Positions 18,145 through 27,395 of a stretch of 64,000 nt of DNA are shown here, piece by piece. The notes under the pieces are model-generated. The model saw only the letters and a list, made by a program, of their open reading frames with translations. It was not told where the DNA came from and did not search any database. Source of the DNA: Dictyobacter kobayashii (lineage in GTDB: Bacteria; Chloroflexota; Ktedonobacteria; Ktedonobacterales; Ktedonobacteraceae); NCBI RefSeq assembly GCF_003967555.1, contig NZ_BIFS01000002.1, forward strand, positions 558,001-622,000. The letters run 5' to 3'. A program made the translations under genes and the position numbers. How positions within the stretch are numbered: the first letter of the stretch is position 1; each line of letters begins with the position of its first letter.

Positions 18145-19029
18145 TTATTTACCCCTTAAACGTGCTACGACAGGAGCAAAGTTCTCCATTTGTCCATCAT
18201 AGACTTGAATATAGGAGAAGCCAAGCTGTTCTCGTTGTGCCAGCAGGTATTCTACAGCTTGCTCGGTGCTCATGGCTTTTCTGGGAATGGGAGGGGCCCC
18301 ATCAGGAGGCACAACCTCAGCGGGATTGTCGCTGATAGAGAGCTGGTAAGCTGCCTGGCTCAATTCTAGCTGCGCAAAACGCTCACCAGCCGCCTCTCTC
18401 ACCCAGGCAATCTTTTGCTCCAGAGGCACGTCATTGATAGCTTCTCCCGGTCTGGCAAACCTGGCGGTGGGTGAAACAATATTGGCCTGGCGAGCCGCAA
18501 TTGAGAGCATGCGTTGGCTGGCACTGCCAATAAAGATAGGTGGATGTGGTCGCTGCACTGGCCTGGGCAGACCTGGCAGATCAACAACAGTGTAGTATTT
18601 ACCACTGAAATTTACACGCTCTTCCGTAAAGAACTGTTTAATAATCGTAATGGCCTCCTCCACACGCCCCACTCGCGTGCCAGCAGCTTCAAATGGTAGC
18701 CCGAGTTGCCGATAATCATTTGCCCCAGCCCCGGCGCCAATCCCTAATTCAAAACGCCCTTCTGAAAGCAGGTCCAGGGTAGCTACCTCTTTTGCCAGGA
18801 GAGCGGGATGGCGATAATCATTACAAAAAACATAACTGCCAACCCGTAATGTGGTAGTTGCTGCGGCCGCCACGGCCAGTGCTGCAAACGGGGCCAGCTT
18901 CATTTGTGTACGATCTGGCAATAACAGGCTATCATAACCAAGCTCTTCAGCCCTACGAGCGAAATTGATCCAGGCCATACGTGATTGGGAGTTGCCCCCT
19001 ACCACGCTAAAGCGAAATGGTTTTAGCAT
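18145..19029 (-). CDS. LLM-class F420-dependent oxidoreductase
   Basis: 294 residues. ATG 19029 was chosen over 19032 because AGGAGG then lies seven bases upstream. It is a luciferase-like TIM barrel: residues 1-60 FRFSVVGGNSQSRMAWINFA and EELGYDSLLLPD, then LRVGSYVFCNDYRHPALLAKE, LDLLSEGRFELGIGAGA and RPHPPIFIGSASQRML. The pattern fits the TIGR03621-type F420-dependent subgroup rather than FMN luciferases; that assignment is by memory of the motifs. It would use F420 to reduce or oxidise a small molecule. The divergent TetR gene 160 bases away probably regulates it. Confidence 0.8.
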   Translation of the reverse strand: MLKPFRFSVVGGNSQSRMAWINFARRAEELGYDSLLLPDRTQMKLAPFAALAVAAAATTTLRVGSYVFCNDYRHPALLAKEVATLDLLSEGRFELGIGAGAGANDYRQLGLPFEAAGTRVGRVEEAITIIKQFFTEERVNFSGKYYTVVDLPGLPRPVQRPHPPIFIGSASQRMLSIAARQANIVSPTARFARPGEAINDVPLEQKIAWVREAAGERFAQLELSQAAYQLSISDNPAEVVPPDGAPPIPRKAMSTEQAVEYLLAQREQLGFSYIQVYDGQMENFAPVVARLRGK

Positions 19030-19191
19030 CATGCATCCTCCTACAGTACAGGTGACCATCCTCAGGCCAAAACTTTATATCTTTGCATAAACTCTTGATC
19101 GGCCCTATTATTAAGCAGATGATCTGTCTAAATGATTATAATTTGGATATACAGATTATACAATTAAATTTAGCAAGGTGGCAAGGCCTAT

Positions 19192-19818
19192 ATGAGTCCC
19201 CGTGCTTATCGACTCGGTCAGCGTCAGGCGACAACCGAACAAACCCGAATGCGTATCATCAATGCGACCCGTGAGCTATTGATGGCAGAAAATGGTTTCT
19301 CACAATTCTCGATGGAGCTGGTAGCCAAACAAGCCGATGTGGCTCGTATGACGGTCTATCATCAGTTTGGCTCTAAAACAGGGCTGCTGGAAGCGCTATG
19401 CGACTCATTGGCGGCCAGTGGAGGTATGGAACAATTAGCAAGTGCTTTTCGCCAGCCAGATCCGTATGCTGCGCTTGAGCAGTACATTACAATTTTCAGT
19501 CATTTTTGGAATACGGATCGGCTCGTCACCAGAAGATTGCGCGCGCTGGCCGCCCTTGATCCAGAATTCGAGCAAGTCATCCGCAAGCGCGATGAGCGGC
19601 GCACTAAAGGGACAAGTGTACTTATTAATCGCATAGCAGAGCAGCGTGGATCTTCCAGTGCTGAAACACTTACGAAAGCAAGCAATGCACTTTTCGCCCT
19701 GCTCAGCTTTGAGAGCTTTGATAGCCTCGCCGGACCAGACCGTTCCCTGGAAGATGTGGCACCCCTGGTATACCAGATCGCTCTGGGGGCCATCGATCGT
19801 CTCTTACCGCCTCATTGA
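19192..19818 (+). CDS. TetR-family regulator, divergent from the LLM oxidoreductase
   Basis: 208 residues, ATG 19192 after AAGG. Helix-turn-helix domain at residues 18-66: RMRIINATRELLMAENGFSQF, then VAKQADVARMTVYHQFGSKT. The C-terminal domain is helical with a basic DERRTKG turn. The shared spacer of 162 bases contains a TATAAT...ATTATA dyad near 19138-19161 that could be an operator. Divergent arrangement with a redox enzyme is the classic layout for a repressor of its neighbour. Confidence 0.85.
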   Translation: MSPRAYRLGQRQATTEQTRMRIINATRELLMAENGFSQFSMELVAKQADVARMTVYHQFGSKTGLLEALCDSLAASGGMEQLASAFRQPDPYAALEQYITIFSHFWNTDRLVTRRLRALAALDPEFEQVIRKRDERRTKGTSVLINRIAEQRGSSSAETLTKASNALFALLSFESFDSLAGPDRSLEDVAPLVYQIALGAIDRLLPPH

Positions 19819-19859
19819 TAAATACACTATTGCAGGCAATGCTTTTACCATAAAAAAGA

Positions 19860-19891
19860 GTGCTTCTTCATAAGTTGATTATGAGAAGCAC
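19860..19891. terminator. Bidirectional terminator hairpin
   Basis: GTGCTTCTTCATAA (19860-19873) pairs with TTATGAGAAGCAC (19879-19891) with one bulge, between two convergent genes; an A-rich run lies on the left, giving T-rich RNA for the minus strand. Confidence 0.6.
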
Positions 19892-19925
19892 TTGCAAGTA
19901 AGCTATATTTATCGCTGGCGACTAG

Positions 19926-21206
19926 CTACACACGCCATTTTTTGTAGTGCCGATAGTAGCGAAGCGTGCCAGGTGCATCACTGCTGAGCCACCAGATACA
20001 AGCTCCGGTTAGTAGTACAAGCAATGGCTCGATGGGCGCGCGAAATCTGGAACTGCCGTAGAATACAATACAGACAGCACAGGTCAATAAAATCGTGAGG
20101 TAAACACCTAACAAATCTTTCCAACGCCGCCAGGTCATGAGCAATCCCAGGAAAGCCAGTAGGATAATGATCGGCGTCATGATCCAGATCATATCCGAGA
20201 CGATATGTGATGAGAGGCGCGTGGGAAACTGTATCATTGGCAGCCCTTCATCGGAAGTATAGGGAATCCACATGTTACGAAAGTGCAGCGTCAGCAAATA
20301 TGGCATCGAACTAAGATGTGTACGTATCCAATGCAGTCCTGCTGCAGTCTCGCCAGCATCTGAATAGTCCTTTAAGGGTGGAGAAATATGGCTGTTCGGC
20401 ATCCACATTCCATAACCATAAGGATTAGCTTTCAGCACGGTATCATTGTATGATCCGGCAATCGTTGCGCCTTCGCTAATTTCTATTGGTATGATCTTAC
20501 CTGTCACCGCATAATTACGAATAGTCCAGGGAATGATCAAGAGCGAGGCCACAAAAGCTGAGATCACCACAGCTTGTATGCCAACTTTCCAGGAAAGCTG
20601 CCTGCTTACACATAAGATTATCGCCCAGATCCCAATGAGGCCAATGAGCATTAAGCCATTCGGTCGTGTTAAAGCCGACAAGGCAATAAAAAATCCACTT
20701 GCAATAATCCAGGAGATTTTTTTCGTCTGTAGCACTTTAAATTGAGCAAAACAAAAACAGGTCAGGGTAAAAGTATAGAAACCCTCTGCATATAACCAAC
20801 CATCATAAATGAATAGTCCGGGATAAATTGCTGCCAGTAAGCCTGTAATTATAGCTATACGTTGCCCAAATAGATTCCTGGCAAATAGATAGACGACAAA
20901 GCATGTAGCCGCCCCGGTACAACACAGAAACAGGCGTGGATAAATAGTTGCCGGCCCAAATGGTATAGAAATAAGCGCAATAATTGTCGGCCACGCAGGC
21001 GCACGTCCAACTGATTGGACATGGGCAGGCAAACAGAAACAATGTTCGTTAACGATATTTAAGCCTGTATCTCGAAAAAAATGGGCATCAAATAAGGGTT
21101 GATAGCCTCGTCCGACTGTTAAGTTATAACCAACGCGGACAATCAAAGCTACGAAAAATACGATGATGCCTGCAAAGTATGATCTAAAAAACTTGTTAAT
21201 AGACAT
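19926..21206 (-). CDS. GT-C fold membrane glycosyltransferase (GT39/ArnT-like)
   Basis: 426 residues, about ten hydrophobic helices. The first periplasmic loop after helix 1 holds DAHFFRDTGLNI with the acidic residue expected of GT-C enzymes. Later helices include PRLFLCCTGAATCFVVYLF, a SALTRPNGLM turn typical of PMT/ArnT-like proteins, and RFRAPIEPLLVLL near the C-terminus. Such enzymes move sugars from a polyprenyl-phosphate carrier to a protein or lipid at the outer face of the membrane. It stands alone between hairpins. No clear ribosome site precedes the start, so the start is less certain. Confidence 0.75.
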   Translation of the reverse strand: MSINKFFRSYFAGIIVFFVALIVRVGYNLTVGRGYQPLFDAHFFRDTGLNIVNEHCFCLPAHVQSVGRAPAWPTIIALISIPFGPATIYPRLFLCCTGAATCFVVYLFARNLFGQRIAIITGLLAAIYPGLFIYDGWLYAEGFYTFTLTCFCFAQFKVLQTKKISWIIASGFFIALSALTRPNGLMLIGLIGIWAIILCVSRQLSWKVGIQAVVISAFVASLLIIPWTIRNYAVTGKIIPIEISEGATIAGSYNDTVLKANPYGYGMWMPNSHISPPLKDYSDAGETAAGLHWIRTHLSSMPYLLTLHFRNMWIPYTSDEGLPMIQFPTRLSSHIVSDMIWIMTPIIILLAFLGLLMTWRRWKDLLGVYLTILLTCAVCIVFYGSSRFRAPIEPLLVLLTGACIWWLSSDAPGTLRYYRHYKKWRV

Positions 21207-21427
21207 CGTGACTTTTTACATCTTTCTATGAAAATAGAACTTTACGATAGGCTTTCTTCTATTTAGTCTATTAAGATTTTGTTGTGTCTCGAAACAATCA
21301 TAGAGGCGCGGCAAGCTGTATAGCTCCTCTTTTGTGCTAGTATAATATCATTAATTCAGCTTATTGACACATCTCAATTACCTATTTCTCTCTGCTTAAT
21401 TTACTATTTTGATAGTTCGCTAAAAGT

Positions 21428-21482
21428 GAGCTCACCGTGATGTGGGATGGAGAGGCTCTCCATCCCACATCACGGTGAGCTC
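21428..21482. terminator. Perfect 27-bp palindromic hairpin
   Basis: Arms 21428-21454 and 21456-21482 around a single central G, just downstream of the GNAT gene on the minus strand. Confidence 0.7.
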
Positions 21483-21499
21483 AAGCATGATCAACTTGA

Positions 21500-22408
21500 T
21501 CAATCAGCGGGATTCACCCATTTGCCAATGGCACGGACGATATGGGCCTGCTGAAAGCCTGCTGACGCATAAGCATGCCGGGCGGGTGAGCGATCCAAAT
21601 CCGTCTCCACGATTGCTTTTAAGGCTCCATGTTGTTTGAAGCGCTGGAGTATCTCTAACAACAATATCTGACCAAGGCCATGGTGTTGGAAACGTGGATG
21701 CACGCCAATCGGCTCAATCTGGGCTAGCTGGCGCGCGGGTTCCAGCCAGCCAACACAGAAACCAGCCAGAGAACCATCGGGTGCCACTATCACCAGGTCC
21801 AGTTCTGGACGATATGAGGGCATCTGCAGTGTTCTGGCCCTCCACTCAGGGGTCATTGAGGGGGTTTGAAATGCGGCACGATGGAGTTCCGCGTAGGCTG
21901 CTACCTCTTCGACTCCACGCAGGCTGCGCAGCGTAAAACCCACAGGCAATGCTGGAACAGTGGGGAGATTTTCAAGTGGATGCTCCAGATAGACGTAGCG
22001 CTCATACTCATCAACAACAAAACCATGGGCCTGCAATAGCTGTTGTCGATCATGGTCTTCCTGCCAGAACTCTCCCCAGTAAGGTAGCGGCTTGCCACGC
22101 GCAGCGTCCCGCTCACGAAAGCGCTGATCCGCCCAGGAAAAGAGGTCGGCCTCAACTTCATCCTGCAGTGGGCCAGGCAGGATGAAAAAATCAAGCGCCG
22201 CCCAATAATATTGCCAGGCGGCAAAACCAACCATCAACCCTGCTTCATCCTCCCAGAAAACAGCATCGCCACCGGCCTGGATGGCCGGTGTGCTCAAGCG
22301 CCAGGGCCAGTCAACGATATGGCGACAGGAAGAGGGCATCTTGCGCACAAGGTCGAGCAAGCGCGGCAGATCATTCACACCGAGAAATAAATGTCGTGTA
22401 ATAGCCAT
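21500..22408 (-). CDS. GNAT acetyltransferase, two-domain
   Basis: 302 residues, ATG 22408 with AAGGA upstream. The C-terminal half (about 155-300) is a clear GNAT domain: RAAFQTPSMTPEWRARTLQM, then LAGFCVGWLEPARQLAQIEPIG and VHPRFQHHGLGQILLLEIL, the latter being the acetyl-CoA loop (V-x-P-x-x-Q-x-x-G-L-G). The N-terminal half looks like a degenerate GNAT copy (FWEDEAGLMVGFAAW). Acceptor unknown. It ends just before a strong palindromic terminator. Confidence 0.75.
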   Translation of the reverse strand: MAITRHLFLGVNDLPRLLDLVRKMPSSCRHIVDWPWRLSTPAIQAGGDAVFWEDEAGLMVGFAAWQYYWAALDFFILPGPLQDEVEADLFSWADQRFRERDAARGKPLPYWGEFWQEDHDRQQLLQAHGFVVDEYERYVYLEHPLENLPTVPALPVGFTLRSLRGVEEVAAYAELHRAAFQTPSMTPEWRARTLQMPSYRPELDLVIVAPDGSLAGFCVGWLEPARQLAQIEPIGVHPRFQHHGLGQILLLEILQRFKQHGALKAIVETDLDRSPARHAYASAGFQQAHIVRAIGKWVNPAD

Positions 22409-22486
22409 GCTAGAATCCTTCCACTATAAACACTACCAGCTACCTGACCAAACATAACCCGAAACCATGGGCACGCACAACAAAAG

Positions 22487-22522
22487 CCCTTATCCTTTAC
22501 CTGAAGAGTGAAAGGATAAGGG
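22487..22522 (-). terminator. Hairpin terminator downstream of the Eis-like gene
   Basis: CCCTTATCCTTT (22487-22498) pairs with AAAGGATAAGGG (22511-22522). It is 12 bases beyond the stop codon on the minus strand, and the minus-strand RNA continues into CTTTTG. Confidence 0.65.
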
Positions 22523-22533
22523 GTAACGGGCAG

Positions 22534-23817
22534 TTAAAACCAGTCAGTGAAGCTGATGCAGGTATGTCCGGTAGGAAAAAGCAGCTCAAGCACGGATAAG
22601 GCCGTATCGGGTAGCTGCTGGGGATGTTGTGAGAGCACCCACGAGACAGGACGGTACCCAAAGACCAGTTGGGCAAAGCTCTGCGGCGAGCACTGGAAGG
22701 TGATAGCAGCCGGCGCTGGTGCGGCAACGCTATGCATTGCTTTGCTATTAATGCTCAGGGTAACGCTTTCGTCGCCAACGACAAAATGGAGCTCGCCTGT
22801 CCACTGGGCCAGGGAACGTTGCCAGCGCGCCTCAAGCTCGGGCAGCATAGCATTGAAGAGTGCAGGCAAATGGACAAAACGTCCCATCCAGCCAGTATTG
22901 CGATGATGAAACTGGAAGGTGCGAATGCCCCATTCCTGGGCGGGATCTTTCCACTCCGAGGTATCAGGCACTTCAAACCGATCAACAACATTATATAGTT
23001 CGGCTGAATTCGGCGGCAGATAATAGGTATGTGCTTCGGGTGCCTCTGGTCCATCGGAGAGATGAACATGGGCCTGCATGAGCGCGCTCTGGGCCAACCA
23101 GTTATCGGCTGCAAGTTCTATGGCATGCACCGCCTTCGGCTCACGAGAAGCAACCAGATAGCCTTCGCTGGTCCCAGCGGGCGAGAACGCCAGCAAGACC
23201 ACATTCCTGCTGAGACGATTGCGCAGCAGGTGCTCCTGCTTCTCAAGAGAGCGTTCAAAGCTGCCAGTGTAGCCACCAAGGCGCCGCTCGTACAGATCAA
23301 GGATGGCCTGGGCGTCCTCGGGGGTGGCGCGACGCACCGTATAAGGGCTGGCAGGATGAGCCAGGATCGCCGCGCGGTTGACATCATACGTGGTGACATC
23401 AAAGATATCGGTGTAGCCGTAGCGATGATAAAACTTGGGGATACCATCCAGCAGGAGCAGGCTATGTCCCTGCTCACGCGCGAACTGAATAGCATCATGC
23501 ATCAGCGCGCTGGCAACCCCCTGCTTACGTGTATCCGGATCGACTACGACCATGCCGATACAGCCGACGGAGATGCGCGCCACGCCCATACGCAATATCC
23601 ATTCAAAGAGCGCATAGCCACCAAGCTGTTTACCATCACGAAATGCCCCCCGCAATTGCCTGGCCTGAAAGTCCGGCTGTGTAAGGAAGACCCGGCTCCA
23701 ATCCCGCGCCTTGTCGGGATCAGGATTTTGGGAAAAAGCCTGGTCGGCCCAGATAAACTGCTTCTCTATCTCCTCCTGGGTCGCTAATGGGCGAACAATA
23801 ATAGATGACGAGGCCAT
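22534..23817 (-). CDS. Eis-like N-acetyltransferase with SCP2-like C-terminal domain
   Basis: 427 residues from ATG 23817 with GGAGG ten bases upstream. Residues 5-150 are a GNAT domain (GMVVVDPDTRKQGVASALMH, the acetyl-CoA loop, and FKHRYGYTDIF-like FYHRYGYTDIFDV). A second GNAT-like half follows, then a C-terminal SCP2-like part with GELHFVVGDESVTLSIN and a hydrophobic AITFQCSPQSFAQLVFGY. The order matches the enhanced-intracellular-survival family, which acetylates aminoglycosides and other polyamines. The C-terminal carboxylate needed by Eis enzymes is the terminal phenylalanine here (DWF). Could act in antibiotic modification; substrate not shown. Confidence 0.82.
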   Translation of the reverse strand: MASSSIIVRPLATQEEIEKQFIWADQAFSQNPDPDKARDWSRVFLTQPDFQARQLRGAFRDGKQLGGYALFEWILRMGVARISVGCIGMVVVDPDTRKQGVASALMHDAIQFAREQGHSLLLLDGIPKFYHRYGYTDIFDVTTYDVNRAAILAHPASPYTVRRATPEDAQAILDLYERRLGGYTGSFERSLEKQEHLLRNRLSRNVVLLAFSPAGTSEGYLVASREPKAVHAIELAADNWLAQSALMQAHVHLSDGPEAPEAHTYYLPPNSAELYNVVDRFEVPDTSEWKDPAQEWGIRTFQFHHRNTGWMGRFVHLPALFNAMLPELEARWQRSLAQWTGELHFVVGDESVTLSINSKAMHSVAAPAPAAITFQCSPQSFAQLVFGYRPVSWVLSQHPQQLPDTALSVLELLFPTGHTCISFTDWF

Positions 23818-23935
23818 AGATACAAATCCTCCAACCTTCCGCTTGCTGTTAATATGGCCAGATATCCTTTCTGGCGCGATCATTGTCAAGCGTAACATCG
23901 AGAGGCTAACAACGTCAATTGTAGCTCAAACCCAG

Positions 23936-24082
23936 CAGGGCTTTTTCATGTTCGTCCAGAGATCGCAAGGAGATCACCAGCAAGCAATAAGATGTCCATT
24001 CTTTCAGGTGTGGAGTGTGTGGTGAGCGGCCGCAGCCGCTCACCACACACTCCACACGCCCAACCCGGCGCCGCAGGCGCCA
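23936..24082 (+). repeat. NotI-centred hairpin element, copy a
   Basis: A 70-base leader (GGGCTTTTTCATGTT, then CAGAG-TCGCA-GAGATCAC-AGCAAGC-ATA) is followed by a 23-bp hairpin (24008-24030 with 24035-24057) centred on GCGGCCGC and then by a second small palindrome GGCGCCGCAGGCGCC. The same three-part sequence in reverse orientation lies at 61966-62103. Both copies sit between divergent genes. Not coding by any criterion I can apply, though both copies keep a short frame open through the leader. Confidence 0.7.
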
Positions 24083-24284
24083 AAATGGAATGTTTATACT
24101 CTGTTTACATTCACCCGTGGCACGTTTATGTTTCGTTTATGGTTTGGAGACTATACTTCCTCTACAGGTTTACATATAATGTGTAACCATAAATCTTTAT
24201 TTGCAGATACAAACTGCCTGCGTGTGAATAATCGAACTGGTACGCACAAAGTGGTGCCAGCAGACTAGCCGAGAAAGGGGTTCG

Positions 24285-25146
24285 GTGATCACCGCTTTAT
24301 CTATGACAAATTCATCAATTTCGCCACAACATACCTTTAATACACTGAAATCCGCCATTGAGTTACGCAATGTGACCAAGCGCTTTTTGACCCCCAATGG
24401 CCAAACATATACAGCGCTGCGCGATCTCAACCTGAGCATTGCACCTGGCGAGTTCTGTGCGATCGTCGGACCAACTGGTTGCGGCAAATCGACTACCCTC
24501 GGCCTGATCTCTGGCCTTGAGCGCCCCAGCGCTGGTGAGGTTCAGGTGATGGGAAAACAGGTTCAGGATATTGATCCACGTATTGGCTATGTGTTTCAAT
24601 CTGATGCCGTCTTTCCCTGGAAAAATGTCTTGCGCAATGTGGCTACGGGTCCGCTCTTTCGCGGCAAACCTAAGGCCGAGGCCTTCGCGCAGGCACGAGA
24701 TTGGATCGCCCGCGTCGGATTAGCTGGCTTTGAGGATCGTTATCCACATCAGCTTTCTGGCGGCATGCGTAAACGTGTGGCGCTGGCCCAGACCTTTATC
24801 AACGAACCGCAGATCCTCCTGATGGATGAGCCTTTCAGCGCCCTGGATGTACAGACCCGCACACTGATGGAAGATGAACTTCTCCAGTTGTGGTCAGCAA
24901 GCTCCGCCTCTGTCGTCTTTGTTACCCATGACCTGGAAGAGGCCATCTCACTGGCGGATCGGGTCTGTGTGCTGACCGCTGGTCCGGCCACGGTCAAAGG
25001 CATTTACACCATCGATCTGCCACGTCCACGCAATGTGGCGGAGATCCGCTTAGCCAAGATTTGTCAATCTGTATCAGGAGATCTGGGAAGACCTTCGCAA
25101 TGAGGTATTGATTAGCTATGAACGAACAAAACAGCGCGGTCAATGA
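24285..25146 (+). CDS. ABC transporter ATP-binding protein, nitrate/sulfonate/taurine class (frameshift near the 3' end)
   Basis: GTG 24285 is preceded by GAAAGGGG; an ATG at 24303 is further from it. Walker A VGPTGCGKST (residues about 66-75), Q-loop VFQSDAVFPW, signature LSGGMRKRVALAQ and Walker B ILLMDEPFSALD are all intact. The frame then runs to a TGA at 25101-25103. In another frame from about 25060 it continues FVNLYQEIWEDLRNEVL to a TGA at 25144-25146, the normal C-terminus, overlapping the permease start. One extra A in the AAGA at 25056-25059 would explain this. It powers the permease and substrate-binding protein downstream. Confidence 0.82.
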
Positions 25147-25984
25147 GACGTCCATAGATGAGAATATGCAGGCAAACATGGCAAGGGTGCGCCGCAGGCG
25201 CTTAATCATCAATGTATTACGCGTACTGGTGCTCGTAATAATCATTGGTGGCTGGGAGCTCGGTGCACGCACTAAAATTATCGATCCCTTCTTCTGGGGC
25301 CAACCTTCTGGTATCTGGGCCCAGATCGTGACCTGGGCGGTTAATGGCACAGCCCAGGGTCCACTCTGGGAGCAGATCGCGGTTACCCTGGAAGAAACTG
25401 TGCTGGGCTTTTTGATCGGTGTAATTCTAGGGGTCGTCTTTGGTATCCTGCTGGGCCGTAATAGATTTCTGGCAGATGTTCTCGGACCCTACATTAAAGC
25501 AGCCAATGCGATGCCGCGCGTGGTACTTGGCTCGATCTTTGTCATCGGATTGGGACTGGGCATACAATCCAAGGTTGCGCTGGCCGTCGTACTGGTCTTC
25601 TTTATCGTCTTCTTCAATGCTTTCCAGGGTGTACGCGAAGTCGATCGCAACCTGCTGGCCAATGCACGTATCCTGGGAGCTAATTCACGTCGGCTCTCAA
25701 CCGATGTCATTATTCCATCCGCGCTAACATGGATTATTGCCAGCCTGCATACCAGCTTCAGTTTCGCACTGGTAGGTGCCGTCGTCGGCGAATTTCTAGG
25801 TGCCACCCAGGGCATCGGACTAATGATCCAGACCGCGCAAGGTACCTTCAATGCCAATGGTGTTTTCGCGGCTATGGTTATTCTGGCCGCCCTGGCCTTG
25901 ATTTCAGAAGGCCTGGTCACCGCGCTCGAAAACCGCTTGATCACCTGGCGTCCAACCTCCACCATCAACGATATATCGATCTGA
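25118..25984 (+). CDS. ABC transporter permease, nitrate/sulfonate/taurine class
   Basis: 288 residues, ATG 25118. A charged N-terminus is followed by one helix (28-50) and then a binding-protein-dependent transport domain of five to six helices. The EAA-loop region NARILGANSRRLSTDVIIPSAL (about 180-200) contacts the ATPase, and SFSFALVGAVVGEFLGATQG is the conserved helix of SsuC/TauC-type permeases. It overlaps the restored end of the ATPase gene, as expected for a coupled operon. Inner membrane. Confidence 0.88.
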   Translation: MNEQNSAVNETSIDENMQANMARVRRRRLIINVLRVLVLVIIIGGWELGARTKIIDPFFWGQPSGIWAQIVTWAVNGTAQGPLWEQIAVTLEETVLGFLIGVILGVVFGILLGRNRFLADVLGPYIKAANAMPRVVLGSIFVIGLGLGIQSKVALAVVLVFFIVFFNAFQGVREVDRNLLANARILGANSRRLSTDVIIPSALTWIIASLHTSFSFALVGAVVGEFLGATQGIGLMIQTAQGTFNANGVFAAMVILAALALISEGLVTALENRLITWRPTSTINDISI

Positions 25985-26136
25985 GAAAGGAGTTTATCGT
26001 TACACAAATAAATGGAACGACAGTTGCTATTTCTATCAAAAAAATGCCCACACCAGGCCTCGTTTGAGGCGGTAGACACTATATGTATGTGATCGCTGAA
26101 GACACATATCGTCGCAGATAGGAGATAACAAGGCAT

Positions 26137-27198
26137 ATGAACGCACGAAATCAACGACTTTGCCTGCTAGTTGGTATTATTTTTATCCTTATCCTCAGTT
26201 CTTGTGGCAGTGATACTACTACCACTGGCAGCAAGAGCAGCACAGGTGGCGGCGGCACAACTGGTGCTAAAACCCATCTCTCGATCATGGTTGGCGGACT
26301 CAGCAAACAGATCTATTTGCCCAATATGCTCACGAAACAGCTGGGATTCTTTGACCAGGAGGGGCTGGATGTTACCTTGATCGATGAGGCCTCTGGCCAG
26401 TCTTCGGAGAACTCGGTATTGGCTGGTCAGGTAGATGCTGGCTCTGGCTCTTATAATCATACCATCGAGCTGCAGGCTGCTGGAAAACAGATGCAGTGTG
26501 TGGTGCAATTAGACATTGCGCCGGGTGAAGCTGAGATGGTGTCGGCTAAAGAGGCTGGCAGTATTACCTCTATTAAGGATCTCAAAGGCAAAAATCTGGG
26601 CGTGACGGAGCTTGGTTCTGGTACCCAGACCCTGACCATTGCGTTATTGCACAATGCTGGTATTTCTCAGGATCAGGCACATTTCTTGCCAGTCGGCGCG
26701 GGTGATACCTTCATCGCTGCGATGCAACAGGGCCGTATCGATGCCGGTATGACCACAGAGCCCACCATCTCCCGCCTGTTGTCCAGTGGAGTTGGTAAAG
26801 TGCTGGCAGATCTGCGCACACCACAGACTACCCAGGCAGCTCTGAACGGCTCTTATCCTTTTATCTGTGTCTTCATGAAGAACGACTATGTCAATAGCCA
26901 CAAAGATATAACACAAAAGCTGGTAAATGCCTACGTCAAAACTCTGAAGTGGATGCACACCCACACTGCCGATGAGATTGCCGCTAAGATGCCAGCCGAC
27001 TACTATGCTGGAAATAAGGCCCTGTACGTCACAGCATTAAAAAGCCAGTTACCCATCTTCAGCCCTGATGGTAATATGCCATCCGATGGCCCACAGTCGG
27101 TGTACAACATCGAGAAAGAGACCAATCAAGCGGTACAGGGCAAACAAATCGACCTCAGCACTACATTTACCAATGAGTTCACCAGCAAAGCCAATTAA
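26137..27198 (+). CDS. ABC substrate-binding lipoprotein (NMT1/SsuA-like)
   Basis: 353 residues, ATG 26137 with AGGAG upstream. Residues 1-23 form a lipoprotein signal ending in a lipobox ILSSC, followed by a flexible G/S/T-rich linker. The mature domain has LSIMVGGLSKQIYLPNML, GFFDQEGLDVTLIDE, DAGSGSYNHTIEL and LKGKNLGVTELGSGTQT, the fold of nitrate/sulfonate/taurine/pyrimidine-precursor binding proteins. It would capture the substrate outside the membrane for the two genes upstream. The substrate cannot be deduced. The 152-base gap to the permease has no terminator. Confidence 0.87.
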   Translation: MNARNQRLCLLVGIIFILILSSCGSDTTTTGSKSSTGGGGTTGAKTHLSIMVGGLSKQIYLPNMLTKQLGFFDQEGLDVTLIDEASGQSSENSVLAGQVDAGSGSYNHTIELQAAGKQMQCVVQLDIAPGEAEMVSAKEAGSITSIKDLKGKNLGVTELGSGTQTLTIALLHNAGISQDQAHFLPVGAGDTFIAAMQQGRIDAGMTTEPTISRLLSSGVGKVLADLRTPQTTQAALNGSYPFICVFMKNDYVNSHKDITQKLVNAYVKTLKWMHTHTADEIAAKMPADYYAGNKALYVTALKSQLPIFSPDGNMPSDGPQSVYNIEKETNQAVQGKQIDLSTTFTNEFTSKAN

Positions 27199-27308
27199 TT
27201 ACAATTGCACATGCCCGGGGATGCAGATATCTGTCTGTATCCCTATTTGCCATTACTTTTGCTTTTCGAACAATGCTTGCAGCTCCATCAATAATGCATT
27301 CACAAACA

Positions 27309-27336
27309 AGCGAGGAGCCAGATGTAGCTCCTCGCT
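27309..27336. terminator. Hairpin between convergent operons
   Basis: AGCGAGGAGC (27309-27318) pairs with GCTCCTCGCT (27327-27336), eight-base loop. A-rich sequence on the right gives U-rich RNA only partly for the minus strand. Confidence 0.5.
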
Positions 27337-27395
27337 CGAAAAAATAAAACAAAAACCGACCTCGCGCTCGGATTGGATTTCGGGCCTGAGTCAGA

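Noticed and set aside
23029..23787. 252-codon plus-strand frame opposite the Eis-like gene
   Set aside because: Antisense of a gene with clear family motifs; no start signal and no family pattern.
24000..24060. Possible CRISPR-like repeat because of the dyad
   Set aside because: A single hairpin with no spaced direct repeats; no cas genes in the window.
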